Source of the DNA: Macrostomum hystrix
Lineage: Eukaryota; Platyhelminthes; Macrostomidae
Direction: 5' to 3'
DNA length: 64,000 nucleotides
Assembly: GCA_950097015.1 (NCBI GenBank)
Contig: CATNEN010000039.1
Location: forward strand, 10,386,001 to 10,450,000
Shown: positions 11,191 through 23,095 of the stretch, in pieces
Layout: the number at the start of each line of letters is the position of its first letter
Numbering within the stretch: the first letter of the stretch is position 1
Notes under the pieces: model-generated
The model's database searches: none
Told to the model about the DNA's origin: nothing
What the model saw: only the letters and a program-made list of their open reading frames with translations
Program-made: the position numbers and the translations under genes

Positions 11191-11252
11191 TGATATAATT
11201 TATATAATTGGTATAATTGGTATAATTGGTATAATTGGTATAATTGGTATAT
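11189..11252. repeat. Short array of 9-nt unit ggtataatt
   Basis: About seven direct copies of ggtataatt or close variants. It directly follows the tRNA-like fragment, so it may be an expanded SINE tail. Confidence 0.8.
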
Positions 11253-11619
11253 AGCTGAGGTAACTGAGGGTGGGTGTGGCGTCCTACTAGTCTCGAAAAA
11301 GCATGAAAGTCTAAAAAAACTAAAATACGTAGCCAAAAGCCTTTTTTCCTATAAAAAATATCAAGATTTTTCAAAGCTTCAAGCAGTACCAAATTTGTAT
11401 TTGCGAGAAATCAGTGCAGTTTACTGCTAGATTTTGTTGTTGAAAAGCGATCAGCAGTTTGAAGCAAGAGATGTGCAAAGTTAACCACAAGAAGCGTCTG
11501 TACAAAAGAGTGCTTTTATAATCACTGAGACATCAGCGGCTGCCTCAGCCCAACAGAACTTCCTTCTGGTAGGTCCTAAAAATGCAGGTGGTAGATGCCA
11601 GTTAATTGCCTAAAGTTAT
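11253..11619. other. Spacer, no gene seen
   Basis: No supported reading frame, array or repeat was recognised. Confidence 0.4.
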
Positions 11620-11905
11620 CTTCCTCAAGCCATTTCTTCCCCAAGTCATTTCTTCCCCAAGTCATTTCTTCCTCAAGCCATTTCTTCCCCAAGTCATTTC
11701 TTCCCCAAGTCATTTCTTCCCCAAGTCATTTCATCCCCAAGTCATTTCTTGCCCAAGTCATTTCTCCCCCAAGTCATTTCTCCCCCAAGTCATTTCTTCC
11801 CCAAGTCATTTCTCCCCCAAGTCATTTCTTCCTCAAGCCATTTCTTCCCCAAGTCATTTCTTCCCCAAGTCATTTCTTCCCCAAGTCATTTCTCCCTCCA
11901 AGATA
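11620..11905. repeat. Minisatellite of 16-nt unit catttcttccccaagt
   Basis: About 18 copies with c/t substitutions, grading into related degenerate units up to about 12050. Three units make 48 nt, so open frames run through it, but they are repeat artefacts. Confidence 0.95.
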
Positions 11906-12081
11906 TATCTTCGCCATGCCATTTCTTCCCTAATCAATCTTGTCCCCAAAGCCATTTATACCCCAATGATTTTCTACCCCCCTCCTATTAATTTCTACCC
12001 CATCAATTTCTACCCCATCAATTTCTACCCCAACCAATTTCTTCCTCGAGCTATTCTCCCCAGCGCATTCTCACCAGCCTC

Positions 12082-15000
12082 CTATGAACGAGTACAGAGG
12101 TCCGGCCAGTCGGGCAGTTCGATGGCCGACCGTAGCACAGCCGGCAGCAGCTGTTCCAGCGGCAGTTTCGTCTGTGCTGAATGCCAACGACTGGCTGCCG
12201 CGCCCGGCGCTGCTCAGATGCCGCGACACTTTCTGGGAGGCTGCGGGGTGATGATTCGGTACGCATGTCAGCGGCTGCTCTACCCTCTCTCCCCCTGACA
12301 ACCTCTACCCTCTCTCACCTGACAACCTCTACCCTCTCTCACCTGACAACCTCTACCCTCTCTCACCTGACAACCTCTACCTCTACTTATAGTAGTGTCG
12401 AGTAAAATTATTAGAATTTTGCACAGCAGCTTGTTAGTTTGCGTGTCAGGGACTAAAAGTTATGGGATGTTACGAGCTATTGCTTTGGTTTCGGAATGAA
12501 TTTTATCAAGCTTCTGCTATTAAATACACATATTAAATACACAGAAACCTAATAAAACTGCAGATCATAAGAGCTAACACATAATTGGTTACAGTGTTCT
12601 TGCTTGGTTTTAGTGCAGAAAATGCATTTCTTGCAGAAAAACGCAGGACCTTTCCGGAGTCAAAGCTACAGAGTGCAGCATTTACCTGAGTCACTGAAAG
12701 TGAAAAAAACTAGGATTTTTTCAGATGATTCCAGGATTTAAAAACAAAAGGTTTTAAGGGTTTGATGGGTAGAAGATAAGAGGTAGCAGGAAGGAGATTA
12801 GAGATGGGAGAAAGGAGATAAGAGGCAGCAGGAAGGAGATTAGAGATGGGAGAAAGGAGATAAGAGGCAGCAGGAAGGAGATTAGAGATGACAGGAAGGA
12901 GATTAGAGGTGACAGGAAGGAGATAAGAGGCAGCAGGAAGGAGATTAGAGATGGGAGAAAGGAGATAAGAGGCAGCAGGAAAGAGATTAGAGATGACAGG
13001 AAGGAGATTAGAGGTGACAGGAAGGAGATAAGAGGCAGCAGGAAGGAGATTAGAGATGGCAGGAAGGAGATTAGAGATGGCAGGAAGGAGATTAGAGATG
13101 GCAGGAAGGAGATTAGAGATGGGAGGAAGGAGATTAGGAGGCGTGAGAAGGCACAACAGCCGCAGGCAGCATACCACTGGTCCAGCTGCTCAGTGAGGCG
13201 GTGCATTTGAAAGGCCGAGTTGGCCAGAAGCCGCCTGTTGTGCTCCCTTGCTGAGGTGGCTGTTGGTTCGGCGATCTCCAGTGCTGGCAGAGCGAAGCTG
13301 CCTGATGATCTGAAAGTGTTCAAAAAATAGACGCATGGCGTGCAGCTGCAGACAGTAAAACAAACTGGCTGAAATTTGACACCAGTCAGAATTTAAACTC
13401 ACGCCCTGTGCCAGTCGGCAACACCGCTTCCGCCCAGTCTGCTGACTCCGGCTGTTGAAGTGCCTGAAATAATTTTTTCAGCCCCAGATAAACACCACTG
13501 CGAACTTCCTGCCTACCCTGCTGTCTGCTTGTTTAATCTGGCTCAAACTTTAATTACTCGAATAAGAAATACGTTAGGGACTATTGTAGGGACTATTGTA
13601 GGGACTATTGTAGGGACTATTGTAGGGACTATTGTAGGGACTATTGTAGGGACTATTGTAGGGACTATTGTAGGTACTATTGTAGGGACTATTGTAGGGA
13701 CTATTGTAGGGACTATTGTAGGGACTATTGTAGGGACTATTGTAGGGACTATTGTAGGGACTATTGTAGGTACTATTGTAGGTACTATTGTAGGGACTAT
13801 TGTAGGGACTATTGTAGGGACTATTGTAGGGACTATTGTAGGGACTATTGTAGGGACTATTGTAGGGACTATTGTAGGGACTATTGTAGGGACTATTGTA
13901 GGGACTATTGTAGGGACTATTGTAGGGACTATTGTAGGGACTATTGTAGGGACTATTGTAGGGACTATTGTAGGGACTATTGTAGGGACTATTGTAGGGA
14001 CTCTTTTACAGACTATTTTTTTGATTATTTTTTATGGATGTTTTAGGGAATTTTGAAGGCATTTCTTTTGGTATCATTGTACTAGGACTATTTTAGGGAA
14101 GATTAAACATAAATTGGCTTACTTCAGTGGATTATTGTAACACGTGTATTCAATGTATTTCTAGAATGTTCATTTAGCAGGATTAGCCAGCTGGATACAA
14201 ACTAGGAAGCTTATGCTCACCCAAGATTCGATCTGCCGATGTGGCAGCGTCGGATTTGCCACCGTCTAAACGTTCGCCGTTGAATGCCGCAGCCAAGCTC
14301 TGATAAGCCAGCGGCAGGTCCTCCGGGCGCAGGTGTCCCCGGCGCAGGCCGATGCGGTAGAACTCCTCCGGCCTGCCCAGCAGGCTGTGCGGCACCACAT
14401 TGCCCCGACTGTCCAGCCGGGGCCCCGGCGGAGTCGACCGGATTCGGGGCCGCCACAGAGCAGAACCGGCCGCTTCTTCGTCGTCAGCGGCTTCGATAGC
14501 GTCGTCGGCGTCGATCTGGAAGGCGATGTCGTCGTCCTCAGGGCTGGCTCGGCGCAGCAAAACGAAGCGGCGAAGCGGCGGGCGACGCTGGCCGACTGGA
14601 ATTTCTCGGCGAACTGCCACACGACGCGGCACGGCTCTGATCTCGGAAGCGGCTACTGTCGGCGGCATCGGCGATTCCGCGGCCGAGGCAGCGCGAACCT
14701 CTTGGGAGATCTGCGATTCGGGTGATTTCGGTGATCATGGATTAAAACATAGAAAATTCGAACCCGTGCCTTCCGCATGATTCCTATTTCGCATGGAAGC
14801 TTGTTGCCAAGTCTTTTTGATCTTCGACTTCTGAGCAAGAGGTCTGGGGTTCGATTCACAGCTCAATGTAAAAAAGTGGCTGTGCCACTGGCTTCGTGTC
14901 TGGCACCTTGTCCAGGTCTTCGTCGCGAATGCGCAGGCTGGCAATTTCGTCATTATAGATGGCGTTCTTCAGCCTACCGGGCCGGCCGCTGCCGTCCTCA

Positions 15001-17495
15001 TCCAGATCTCCCAGGATGCTGGGATCTCGCTTTGGCCGGCGGAGTCGATCTGGGATGCATTTTGTGGATAATGCGATTATTAGAGTGGATAATCCGATTA
15101 TTAGAGTGGATAATCCGATTATTAGAGTGGATAATCCGATTATTAGAGTGGATAATCCGATTATTAGAGTGGATATTCCGATTATTAGAGTGGATAATTC
15201 GATTGTTAGAGTGGATAATCCGATGGATATAGTGGATAATCCGATGGATAGGGTGGATAATCCGAAAGATAGGGTTGATAATCCGATGGATAAAAGGGAT
15301 AATCCGATGGATAGAGTGGATAATCCGATGGATAAAATGGATAATACGAAAGATAAGATTGATAATCCGATGGATAGAGTGGATAATCCGATCGATAGAG
15401 TGGATAATCCGATAGATATAGTGGATAATCCGAAAGATAAGATTGATAATCTGAAAGATAAGATTGATAATCCGATGGATAGAGTGGATAATCCGATGGA
15501 TAAAGGGGATAATCCGAAAGATAGGGTGGATACTCTGAAGGATAGCATGGACCGAACGTAAAATCGGATTGATACGAGCGTAAAACGGATAACAGGATTG
15601 ATAAAATAGATAATAGGATTGATTTAAAGGATAATGGGATTGATAGAACGGTTAATGGGATTGATAAGATGGATAATGGAATCGTTAGAACGTTTAATCG
15701 GGTTGATAGAAAGGATAGACTAAAATGATAGTTGTAAATAGACTGGCCATGGACGTAGACATGATATTAAAAGTACCAATAGTTATAGTCCAATGTTTGA
15801 GCAATGCAATAGAGGCCAATAGAAGTCGTTGCCATTCGCTATAAGCTTCGACTTCGGCACAATTTTAATTGAGCACAGAGCCGATGGCCTAACAGACAGG
15901 CTGTGCACTATTGACCACTTCCATAGGGCTATATGATTTGCAGATGATGTGATGAACATTTGTGTGCTCAAGGTAAATACATGGGGGTACTTACATGCGG
16001 CCACAGACACTCGCCTTCCCTGCTTGGCTTGGGACATGCCGAAGGCTCGGGTTTGTTCAGCGAGAAAAAAATTTAATTCGATTTCGTTTTCCAACCAAAT
16101 TTTCCTGAATTTCACATATATAGGAGTCTTCTGTGTGTTTTTTATCTTTTATATTTCAGCTATAATAAATAATAGGTATCAGGGCACAGTTATATGACCC
16201 GGCCTGTTTGTAAGGCTGCTTACTTGAAATAGAATTGTGTCATTTATAACCCGAATCAGCGCAGAGACACCGACAGATAGATACAGACAAGACCGGAGAG
16301 ATAGAGACAGGCGCCCTTAGCGACCACCCACCCCTCCTCCCTGCGTTCAACCCCACCCATCGGCCAAGTCTCTTCGGACAGTGGCCTATGAAGCGTGTCG
16401 TTTTTTTGTTTAAATTCTTGCATTAGAGCCTTTAGGTTGAGGGTTGAGCCCTAGTTTGATTGGTTGACACTTTATTTTCTGTTCTGTGAAATGGAAACTT
16501 GAAATACAGCAAACTGGGCTATGAGACAATGCTTGCTTGTGCTTCTTGTGTTTTAATTGTGCTATTCTTTGTGAGACAGGAAATTTCAGTGTACACAAAT
16601 AGCTGCTAGTTGCTTTCACAGATAAAGTGGGCTGCAATGCTACTGAATAAGCTCAGCTTATGTGTTATCTTCAAAATATTTTCATTTCGATAAGCTAACA
16701 GGATAAAAAAAACGTCATAATTATTTTTAGCAATGAGATCGATTGAGTTACAGCTGTTTTGTTTTGATTGACAAGTTAATAATATTTTATGCTTTAGATT
16801 CGATATGAAACTACACGTTATCATTGTAGTTTTGAAATAAAAAACTTATTTAAATAATGTACTTTAAGCTTGTGCATTCAGAAAGTACATTTTTAGTTTC
16901 CGGGAATTTTTAAAATGCTTTCAGGAACGTTTTCGAGAAAAAATTGAACCTCTGGAAAACGAAGTTTCATAGTTTTTGGGGGGATTTCTAAGAAGACCGA
17001 ATTCCGACAATTCTCTAGAAGTCTAGTTTCCAAGAAAGTCAGTTTCGGAAAAAAATGAGAAAAAAGTTTCGGAAAAGCAGGTTTTATGAAAAATCTGACT
17101 TTCTTGGAAATGCGATCTACAAGAACGGAACAAATAAAACTGAATCTATTGTGATCCTACCGAAAGCGCTGGCCCGTCTAGTGAAGCCGGAGTTGGTCGA
17201 CAGATGACCGGTGGAAGATGATCGTTGCCGTCCCCCTGAAGCAGCGCCTGACAGTCTGGTGAATCGAACAGCAGACACAACGCTAGCACTGATGCGACTG
17301 AAACGACCCCTGCCGCTGCCGCAGCTCAGACTTAGCCTTTGAATCTGCTTTGAATCTGTTGGCACAGCGAAGCTAACTCGCTTAGCTTCTGGACTAATTG
17401 AAGCTGCTGCTGCTGTGGCTGCAGAGTCAGTTGCGACGGTGGCACGGCTCTGTCTTCGCTGCTTCTCCGATAGCAAGCTGCCTGACTGCCTGCGC
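12082..17495 (-). CDS. Unrecognised multi-exon minus-strand gene
   Basis: Five exons agree in phase on the minus strand: 17495-17161, 15049-14907, 14710-14221, 13301-13175 and 12190-12082, with a stop at 12084-12082. The 5' end is not found; an acceptor precedes 17495. The first exon is Ser/Arg-rich with possible phosphosites (KRVSF). The second has an acidic stretch (ILGDLDEDG, then IRDEDLDK). The third has an acidic run (SPEDDDIAFQIDADD) followed by SLLGRPEEFYRIGL. The fourth is helical (NSAFQMHRLTEQLDQW). The last contains LPLEQLLPAVLRSAIELPDW. No known domain was recognised. The exon-4 donor and the last acceptor are the weakest calls. An alternative frame is also open across most of the first exon. 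Confidence 0.5.
12284..12390. repeat. Four copies of a 24-nt unit
   Basis: The unit contains ctctcacctgacaacctcta. It lies upstream of the last exon of the minus-strand gene, in its intron. Confidence 0.9.
12391..12770. other. Intron of the minus-strand gene, no other feature seen
   Basis: AT-rich sequence between two arrays, within the intron that ends at 12191. Nothing further was recognised. Confidence 0.4.
12771..13140. repeat. Minisatellite of 21-nt purine-rich units
   Basis: Units of the type aggaaggagattagagatgg and aggcagcaggaaggagataa alternate, giving a 42-nt and longer period. The array fills the rest of the intron after the exon ending at 13175. The long LLP-rich minus-strand frames are artefacts of the 21-nt period. 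Confidence 0.95.
13572..14005. repeat. Minisatellite of 12-nt unit gggactattgta, 36 copies
   Basis: Almost perfect direct copies; the only variant seen is ggtactattgta, at three places. The open frame encoding GTIV repeats is an artefact of the 12-nt period. It lies in the intron between 14221 and 13301 of the minus-strand gene. Confidence 0.98.
15056..15720. repeat. Minisatellite of 21-nt unit, with degenerate extension
   Basis: The core unit is gtggataatccgattattag plus one base, about 23 copies to 15545. Degenerate units with ggattgata continue to about 15720. It abuts the acceptor of the exon at 15049, so it may be shaping that splice site. Confidence 0.95.
15721..17160. other. Rest of long intron of the minus-strand gene
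   Basis: This is the remainder of the intron between 17161 and 15049. No array, SINE or credible reading frame was recognised in its 1.4 kb. Confidence 0.45.
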
Positions 17496-17589
17496 CTAAA
17501 AGTACAAGTGTTTCTGTAGCTAACAATGGCAACGATATAGTGTGCCTTATTATCACATGCTTAGGTAAGGCAGTAACTGGATCCAACAG

Positions 17590-18560
17590 GTAAAAAATGG
17601 AATCTAACAGGTGAAACTAGATGACTGCAACGGGTGAAACTTAAGGAAACTAAGAGGTGAATCAAGTTGAATCTAACCGGTAAAAATAGTGGATTTGACC
17701 GGTAAAACCTAAGAAATCTAACAGGTGAAACTTCTTAAATCTAACCGGGGAAACTTCTTAAATCTAACAGGTGAAACTTCTTAAATCTAACCGGGGAAAC
17801 ATCTTAAATCTAACAGGTGAAACTTCTTAAATCTAACCGGGGAAACTTCTTAAATCTAACAGGTGAAACTTCTTAAATCTAACAGGTGAAACTTCTTAAA
17901 TCTAACAGGTGAAACTTCTTAAATCTAACCGGGGAAACATCTTAAATCTAACAGGTGAAACTTCTTAAATCTAACCGGGGAAACATCTTAAATCTAACAG
18001 GTGAAACTTCTTAAATCTAACCGGGGAAACTTCTTAAATCTAACCGGGGAAACTTCTTAAATCTAACAGGTGAAACTTCTTAAATCTAACAGGTGAAACT
18101 TCTTAAATCTAACCGGGGAAACTTCTTAAATCTAACCGGGGAAACTTCTTAAATCTAACCGGGGAAACTTCTTAAATCTAACAGGTGAAACTTCTTAAAT
18201 CTAACAGGTGAAACTTCTTAAATCTAACCGGGGAAACTTCTTAAATCTAACCCGGGAAAATTCTTAAATCTAACCGGGGAAACTTCTTAAATCTAACCGG
18301 GGAAACTTCTTAAATCTAACCGGGGAAACTTCTTAAATCTAACCCGGGAAAATTCTTAAATCTAACCGGGGAAACTTCTTAAATCTAACCGGGGAAACTT
18401 CTTAAATCTAACCGGGGAAACTTCTTAAATCTAACAGGTGAAACTTCTTAAATCTAACAGGTGAAACTTCTTAAATCTAACCGGGGAAACTTCTTAAATC
18501 TAACCCGGGAAAATTCTTAAATCTAACCGGGGAAACTCGAGAAGTCTAAGCGGTCAAACT
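17590..18560. repeat. Minisatellite of 23-nt unit, about 40 copies
   Basis: Two main variants, aaatctaacaggtgaaactt and aaatctaaccggggaaactt (plus ctt), are interspersed along the array; a third variant (acccgggaaaatt) appears late. Degenerate units flank it on both sides. Most copies carry cag/gtga, a strong splice-donor-like string on the plus strand. Confidence 0.97.
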
Positions 18561-18999
18561 TGTGATGCCTAACAGGTAAAACTAGCAAAATTTGAAATTT
18601 TTTTGATCGAACTGGTGAAACGAAAGTTAAATTGTTTAAAAAACTGTTTAATCCTACAGGTAAAACATTTCGTATCTACGCGCGTAGAAGATGAAAATTA
18701 GTTGTCTCAAAATGAAACTGGTATCCAGGCAAAACTAATTTGTCAAACCCACATGAGACGCCACCATGTCATCCAGTCAAGCACCTGACAGCCCCGACAG
18801 ACATCAAGTTGAATTAATTTACACCCCATAGAGAACTGCAGAAACGCTGGCAAAAGTGCAAAAACGATTTCCTGGAGTTAGTTGGTATCTAGGCAACATC
18901 TGCATGATTTATTTGACCAATCTATGATTGACTGCTGTGCCAATGGAAATTGTAGTACTGCTTCTAGTAGGAGAAAGCTGGTTCAATAAGTATCTGAGA
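18561..18999. other. Spacer between arrays, no gene seen
   Basis: Degenerate remains of the previous 23-nt unit fade out here. Nothing else was recognised. Confidence 0.4.
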
Positions 19000-19655
19000 G
19001 TTTACCTGTTCCCATTCTACCATGTCTGTATCTGAGAGTTTACCTGTTCCCATTCTACCATGTCTGTACTGTGAGTTTACCTGTTCCCTTCTACCATGTC
19101 TGTACCGTGAGTTTACCTGTTCCCATTCTACCATGTCTGTACCGTGAGTTCACCTGTTCCCATTCTAACTGCGAATGCCTGGATATTTTACCCGTTCCCA
19201 TTCTAACTACGAGTACCTGGATATTTTACCTGTTCCCATTCTAACTACGAGTACCTGGATATTTTACCTGTTCCCATTCTAACTACGAGTACATGGATAT
19301 TTTACCTGTTCCCATTCTAACTACGAGTACCTGGATATTTTACCTGTTCCCATTCTAACTACGAGTACATGGATATTTTACCTGTTCCCATTCTAACTAC
19401 GAGTACCTGGATATTTTACCTGTTCCCATTCTAACTACGAGTACCTGGATATTTTACCTGTTCCCATTCTAACTACGAGTACATGGATATTTTACCTGTT
19501 CCCATTCTAACTACGAGTACCTGGATATTTTACCTGTTCCCATTCTAACTACGAGTACCTGGATATTTTACCTGTTTCCATTCTAACTAAGAGTACATGG
19601 ATATTTTACCTGTTCCCATTCTAACTACGAGTACCTGGGAGTTACCAGCTCTAAT
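19000..19655. repeat. Minisatellite of about 38-nt unit
   Basis: Two linked sub-arrays share tacctgttcccattcta. The first alternates with ccatgtctgtac..gtgagt, the second with actacgagtacctggatatt. One evolved from the other, as the shared half unit shows. Confidence 0.95.
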
Positions 19656-20347
19656 TTTACCTGTTGATTCCGGGTACACCTGTGTCAATACATGTTCTTA
19701 AAGTAAATTCCTGGAATTTTTCTGTTAAATTGTCACCTGTTATTTGAAAAAAAGTCATCAACTAATACTGTCTATCCTGTCAAATGTTTTATAAAAACAT
19801 TGCAACGCCGAGTATGAAAATTTAAGGTAGGAAAAATTCACTCATTAAAGTTATTTGACAATTAAAACATTATATGGCCCATGCTTCACTTATCCATTAG
19901 TCGCAGTGGTTGCCAATAGTTATAAAAGTACAAATGAGAGTAAATGCCATTCCAGCCCCGAGTCCATCGGCTAGTATTAGAGATCCGAATTGTACTTTAG
20001 CAGATTCAGTGTTCATGTGCAGTCAGTGTTCTATTCCAAGAAAAAAAATATGTTGCTGAAAATATCCTTTTTCGATGCGCTGAAAACTCATTTACGAGAA
20101 CTGAATCCTCTAAACTGGATAAATGGTAGTAGTTCTCTCTTTTCTATTGCTTAAGCCTCCATCGCTGTAGCTACATGTGTTTTTTATGTAATTTTTTTGC
20201 TTAGAAGAAGCTTGACTGTAGGGGTAAAAATGTTAGTCTTCTCATACTCAATATTGAGCTTCAGTGTATGTGCTACAATTAGGGTAGTGTTTAAAAATAC
20301 ATCAGATTAATTCTGTCTGCCTCATACGCACAATAGAAACGGGTTTT
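19656..20347. other. Spacer, no gene seen
   Basis: AT-rich DNA without a supported reading frame or array. Confidence 0.4.
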
Positions 20348-20860
20348 AGAAAAGAATAGAATAGAATGGAATAGAATAGAATAGAATGGAATAGAATAGA
20401 ATAGAATAGAACAGAATAGAATAGAATGGAATAGAATAGAATAGCATAGAATAGACTAGAATAGAATAGAATAGAATGGAATAGTATAGAATATAATAGA
20501 ATAGAATAGAATAGAATAGAATAGAATAGAATAGAATAGAATGGAATAGAATAGAATATAATAGAATGGAATAGAATGGAATATAATAGAATAGAATAGA
20601 TTAGAATAGAATAGAATAGATTAGAATAGAATAGAATAGAATAGAATAGAATAGAATAGAATAGAATAGAATAGAATAGAATAGAATGGAATAGAATAGA
20701 ATAGAATATATTAGAATAGAATAGAATAGAATAGAATAGAATAGAATAGAATGGAATAGAATAGAATAGAATAGAATAGAATAGAAGAGAATGGAATGGA
20801 ATAGAATAGAATAGAATAGAATAGAATAGAATAGAATAGAACAGAATAGAATGGAAAAGA
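20348..20860. repeat. Pentanucleotide array (AATAG)n
   Basis: About 100 copies of the 5-nt unit with scattered single-base changes. The minus-strand frame encoding SILFY repeats is an artefact of the 15-nt coding period. Confidence 0.97.
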
Positions 20861-20969
20861 AAGCATGTATTAGAAATCGCTATGACTAATATTTTGGCTT
20901 GATCAGTGAAATTGGATAAATTCGCGTCAGGGTGTCCACAGTGGCCTAGTTCCACCTGTTGTAGCCCTT

Positions 20970-21330
20970 GAAGGTCCAGCAAATCCGTCTAGATAAAGGT
21001 AGGTGACCACCGAAGACGGAGATGATGCAGGCACATTTGGGTGACATGCTGATAACTTTAATGAAGGCCGCACTGAGGCGCAGTGCTAATTCGTGTTATA
21101 GGGGTGAATGAAATACACTAGCGCTTATGGGAAATATCCGTTCTTCGGCCAGAAACATTGAATATCTCGACGGTCTAAAGAGCTGGTGAATTGACTATTG
21201 CTTCAGAAGATGCGCAACAAAATTTTGGCCCGTGTTCTTGAGTTTCGTGTGCCTGCGTTGCTCCGTTCGGGTGCAGAACAAACAATTGTCAGGGGGTGAG
21301 GGGGAAATCCTTTGCCCTTTGGTAGTTCGA
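20970..21330 (+). mobile_element. Non-autonomous repeat also present at 49275-49640
   Basis: Blocks such as cggagatgatgcaggcacat, ggccagaaacattgaatatc, cagaagatgcgcaacaaaa and ttgctccgttcgggtgcaga recur in order or inverted in the 49 kb region. No coding frame is intact. The two copies are diverged. Confidence 0.6.
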
Positions 21331-21588
21331 CTGTTAACAGCATACTCCTCTATTACTATATTTGCTATTTGCTATACAGTAAAACAACTGGCAAGTAATA
21401 TGAAACGAGAGCATATTTGCGTGAGATGCGTCGACTAACCGGAAATTCTGCGATGCCCCTTGCGTGCCTAGCGACATTAAGGCCGTGACCTTAACGACCG
21501 TTCTACGGCTCAAGCCTTGCTTCTGCTTGACCAACTGGCAACAGTCCATCGACTGCATTCCCAGGGCCTACCCAATTGCCAGAGGGCG
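21331..21588. other. Spacer between dispersed repeat and RT relic
   Basis: No intact gene. Parts may belong to the same dead retroelement as the fragment at 21589-21672, but no frame links them. Confidence 0.3.
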
Positions 21589-21672
21589 GCGCTGTTCCAG
21601 GCGGTGGTCGATACCATCCTGCTGTACAACTCCGAGACCTGGACGTTGACGGCTTGCGAGAACAGCATGTAA
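21589..21672 (+). pseudogene. Non-LTR retrotransposon reverse transcriptase relic
   Basis: One short frame reads ALFQAVVDTILLYNSETWTL and ends at a TAA. This matches the conserved stretch just after the RT catalytic region of RTE/CR1/R2-type elements (typically a LLYG-ETW string). The upstream sequence is frameshifted and no longer reads as RT. It is a short dead fragment. Confidence 0.6.
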
Positions 21673-22024
21673 ACATGGCACACGCCACCTTTAAGATCAA
21701 CTACAGGCGAGTCCACTAACAAAACTCGGCGCTTTGTCGAGGCTGCAGGAGTGACTCCGCATTTTCTTATCTTGACAGCGTGAATTTTAGTTTTTTTGTA
21801 AGATGGCCGTTACTCTCTTTTATATTTTCAGCAACTCATACCGATAGCGTCACCCGGCGAAGGTAAAGATAACATGACCAAATGGTGACTAACTTTTTGA
21901 CAAGTTACTCAAGAATAGTCAATGATGTAAAAAAGATACAAATTACATCTTGCCTAGATAGGCCAGATGTAAAGCCGTTAGTTGCACAACTATATAGCTA
22001 TTCCGTGGCGCTTTTTAAGTATGT

Positions 22025-22165
22025 CTGCTGAAGTTCAGTCCCTGGACGGGCAAGGAGTTAAGGTTTCTTAATCAAAGACACAAATGCTTTCGCCTGGACT
22101 GAGATTCGAAATCCTGACCTCTAGGTTAGTAGTCCAGCTACCATAGGCAGCTACAAGTACAGTCT
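22025..22165 (-). mobile_element. tRNA-derived SINE, family 2, copy 3
   Basis: The minus strand shows a tRNA-like head (TGGTAGCTGGACTACTAACC) and a B-box-like ATTTCGAATCTC, followed by the family 2 body with GTCCAGGGACTGAAC. Confidence 0.5.
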
Positions 22166-23095
22166 CCCTCGATCTTTGCATTCCAAAGGCATTCCAAAAT
22201 ATTTCTAAGTAATAAATTTTACAAAAAACTGACGACTTACATGTTTTTTTAAGTCAAAGTACAAATTTCAAAACACACTGTTTCACGAAAGTCGACTAAT
22301 AGTGCTTCGTTTTGTTGAAAATGGTATAGGTGTAAGGTTTTTTAGGGCTTAGGTTTTATTTTGCTAAACTTATTTTAAAGTAATTTATAAACTTATATCT
22401 TGTCAGTTAGCTATAAATGCTTTTGTACTACCTTACAATACCTTACAACCTTACAATATATGTTAAGTAGCGTGAACAGATTATTGTTCATTAATTCAAA
22501 CTATCGCAATTTTTTAGTTCGTGTCAACTAAACAAAGTTTTTCTTTTGTGTACCGTTTCTTTGAGAGAGAAAGAATGATTTAAAAAAACTGCAGTTAAAA
22601 ATGCTGCTAAATTGTAAAAAGCCTATCCACATTTATTAAAATGGCCCGCTGTGAGTTTTTTTAAACTTTCGATGCCTTTCTGGAAATCCATGAAGTGGAT
22701 AATTTTATAGCTAAATGTATTCTATGTTAATGCTCCATATCTCTGAGCATCACAAATGAACTGATTATTCAGCAATCATGATTGATTCACTATATTTTTC
22801 TTATATACAACAAACTATTTTTTAATGTAAGACATTGCTAGTCGATTATTTTTAATTTATTATGTTGTAGTGTCTGATTACATCACCATAAAGACAAAGT
22901 GATGGTCTTAGCTAGGCAAAATTGTATTTTAGTATCTTCGTGATAGTAATCAAAGTCATGGATGGCAGCTTGTGTGAAACGTATTTTAAATTCAATGTTT
23001 TTTAGTGTGTATTTATGCTTTAGAGAAGTATTAAAATTAAAGTAAAAAAAATCTTGGCATTATTGGCAATTTGACTGTAAGTTACATGTGCAGTG
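22166..23095. other. AT-rich spacer, no gene seen
   Basis: Markedly more AT-rich than the gene regions. No reading frame, array or repeat was recognised. Confidence 0.5.

Noticed and set aside
13460-14056. 198-residue frame encoding GTIV repeats
   Set aside because: It is the translation of a 12-nt array inside an intron of the minus-strand gene.
14777-15561. Plus-strand frames of 151 and 200 residues rich in VDNP or LLEWI
   Set aside because: They arise from the 21-nt array next to a minus-strand exon; the 5' parts are antisense to that exon.
17590-18560. Regular repeats that could suggest a CRISPR array
   Set aside because: The units are contiguous with no unique spacers, and the genome is clearly eukaryotic.
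20302-20982. 226-residue minus-strand frame rich in SILFY
   Set aside because: It is a translation of the AATAG pentanucleotide array.
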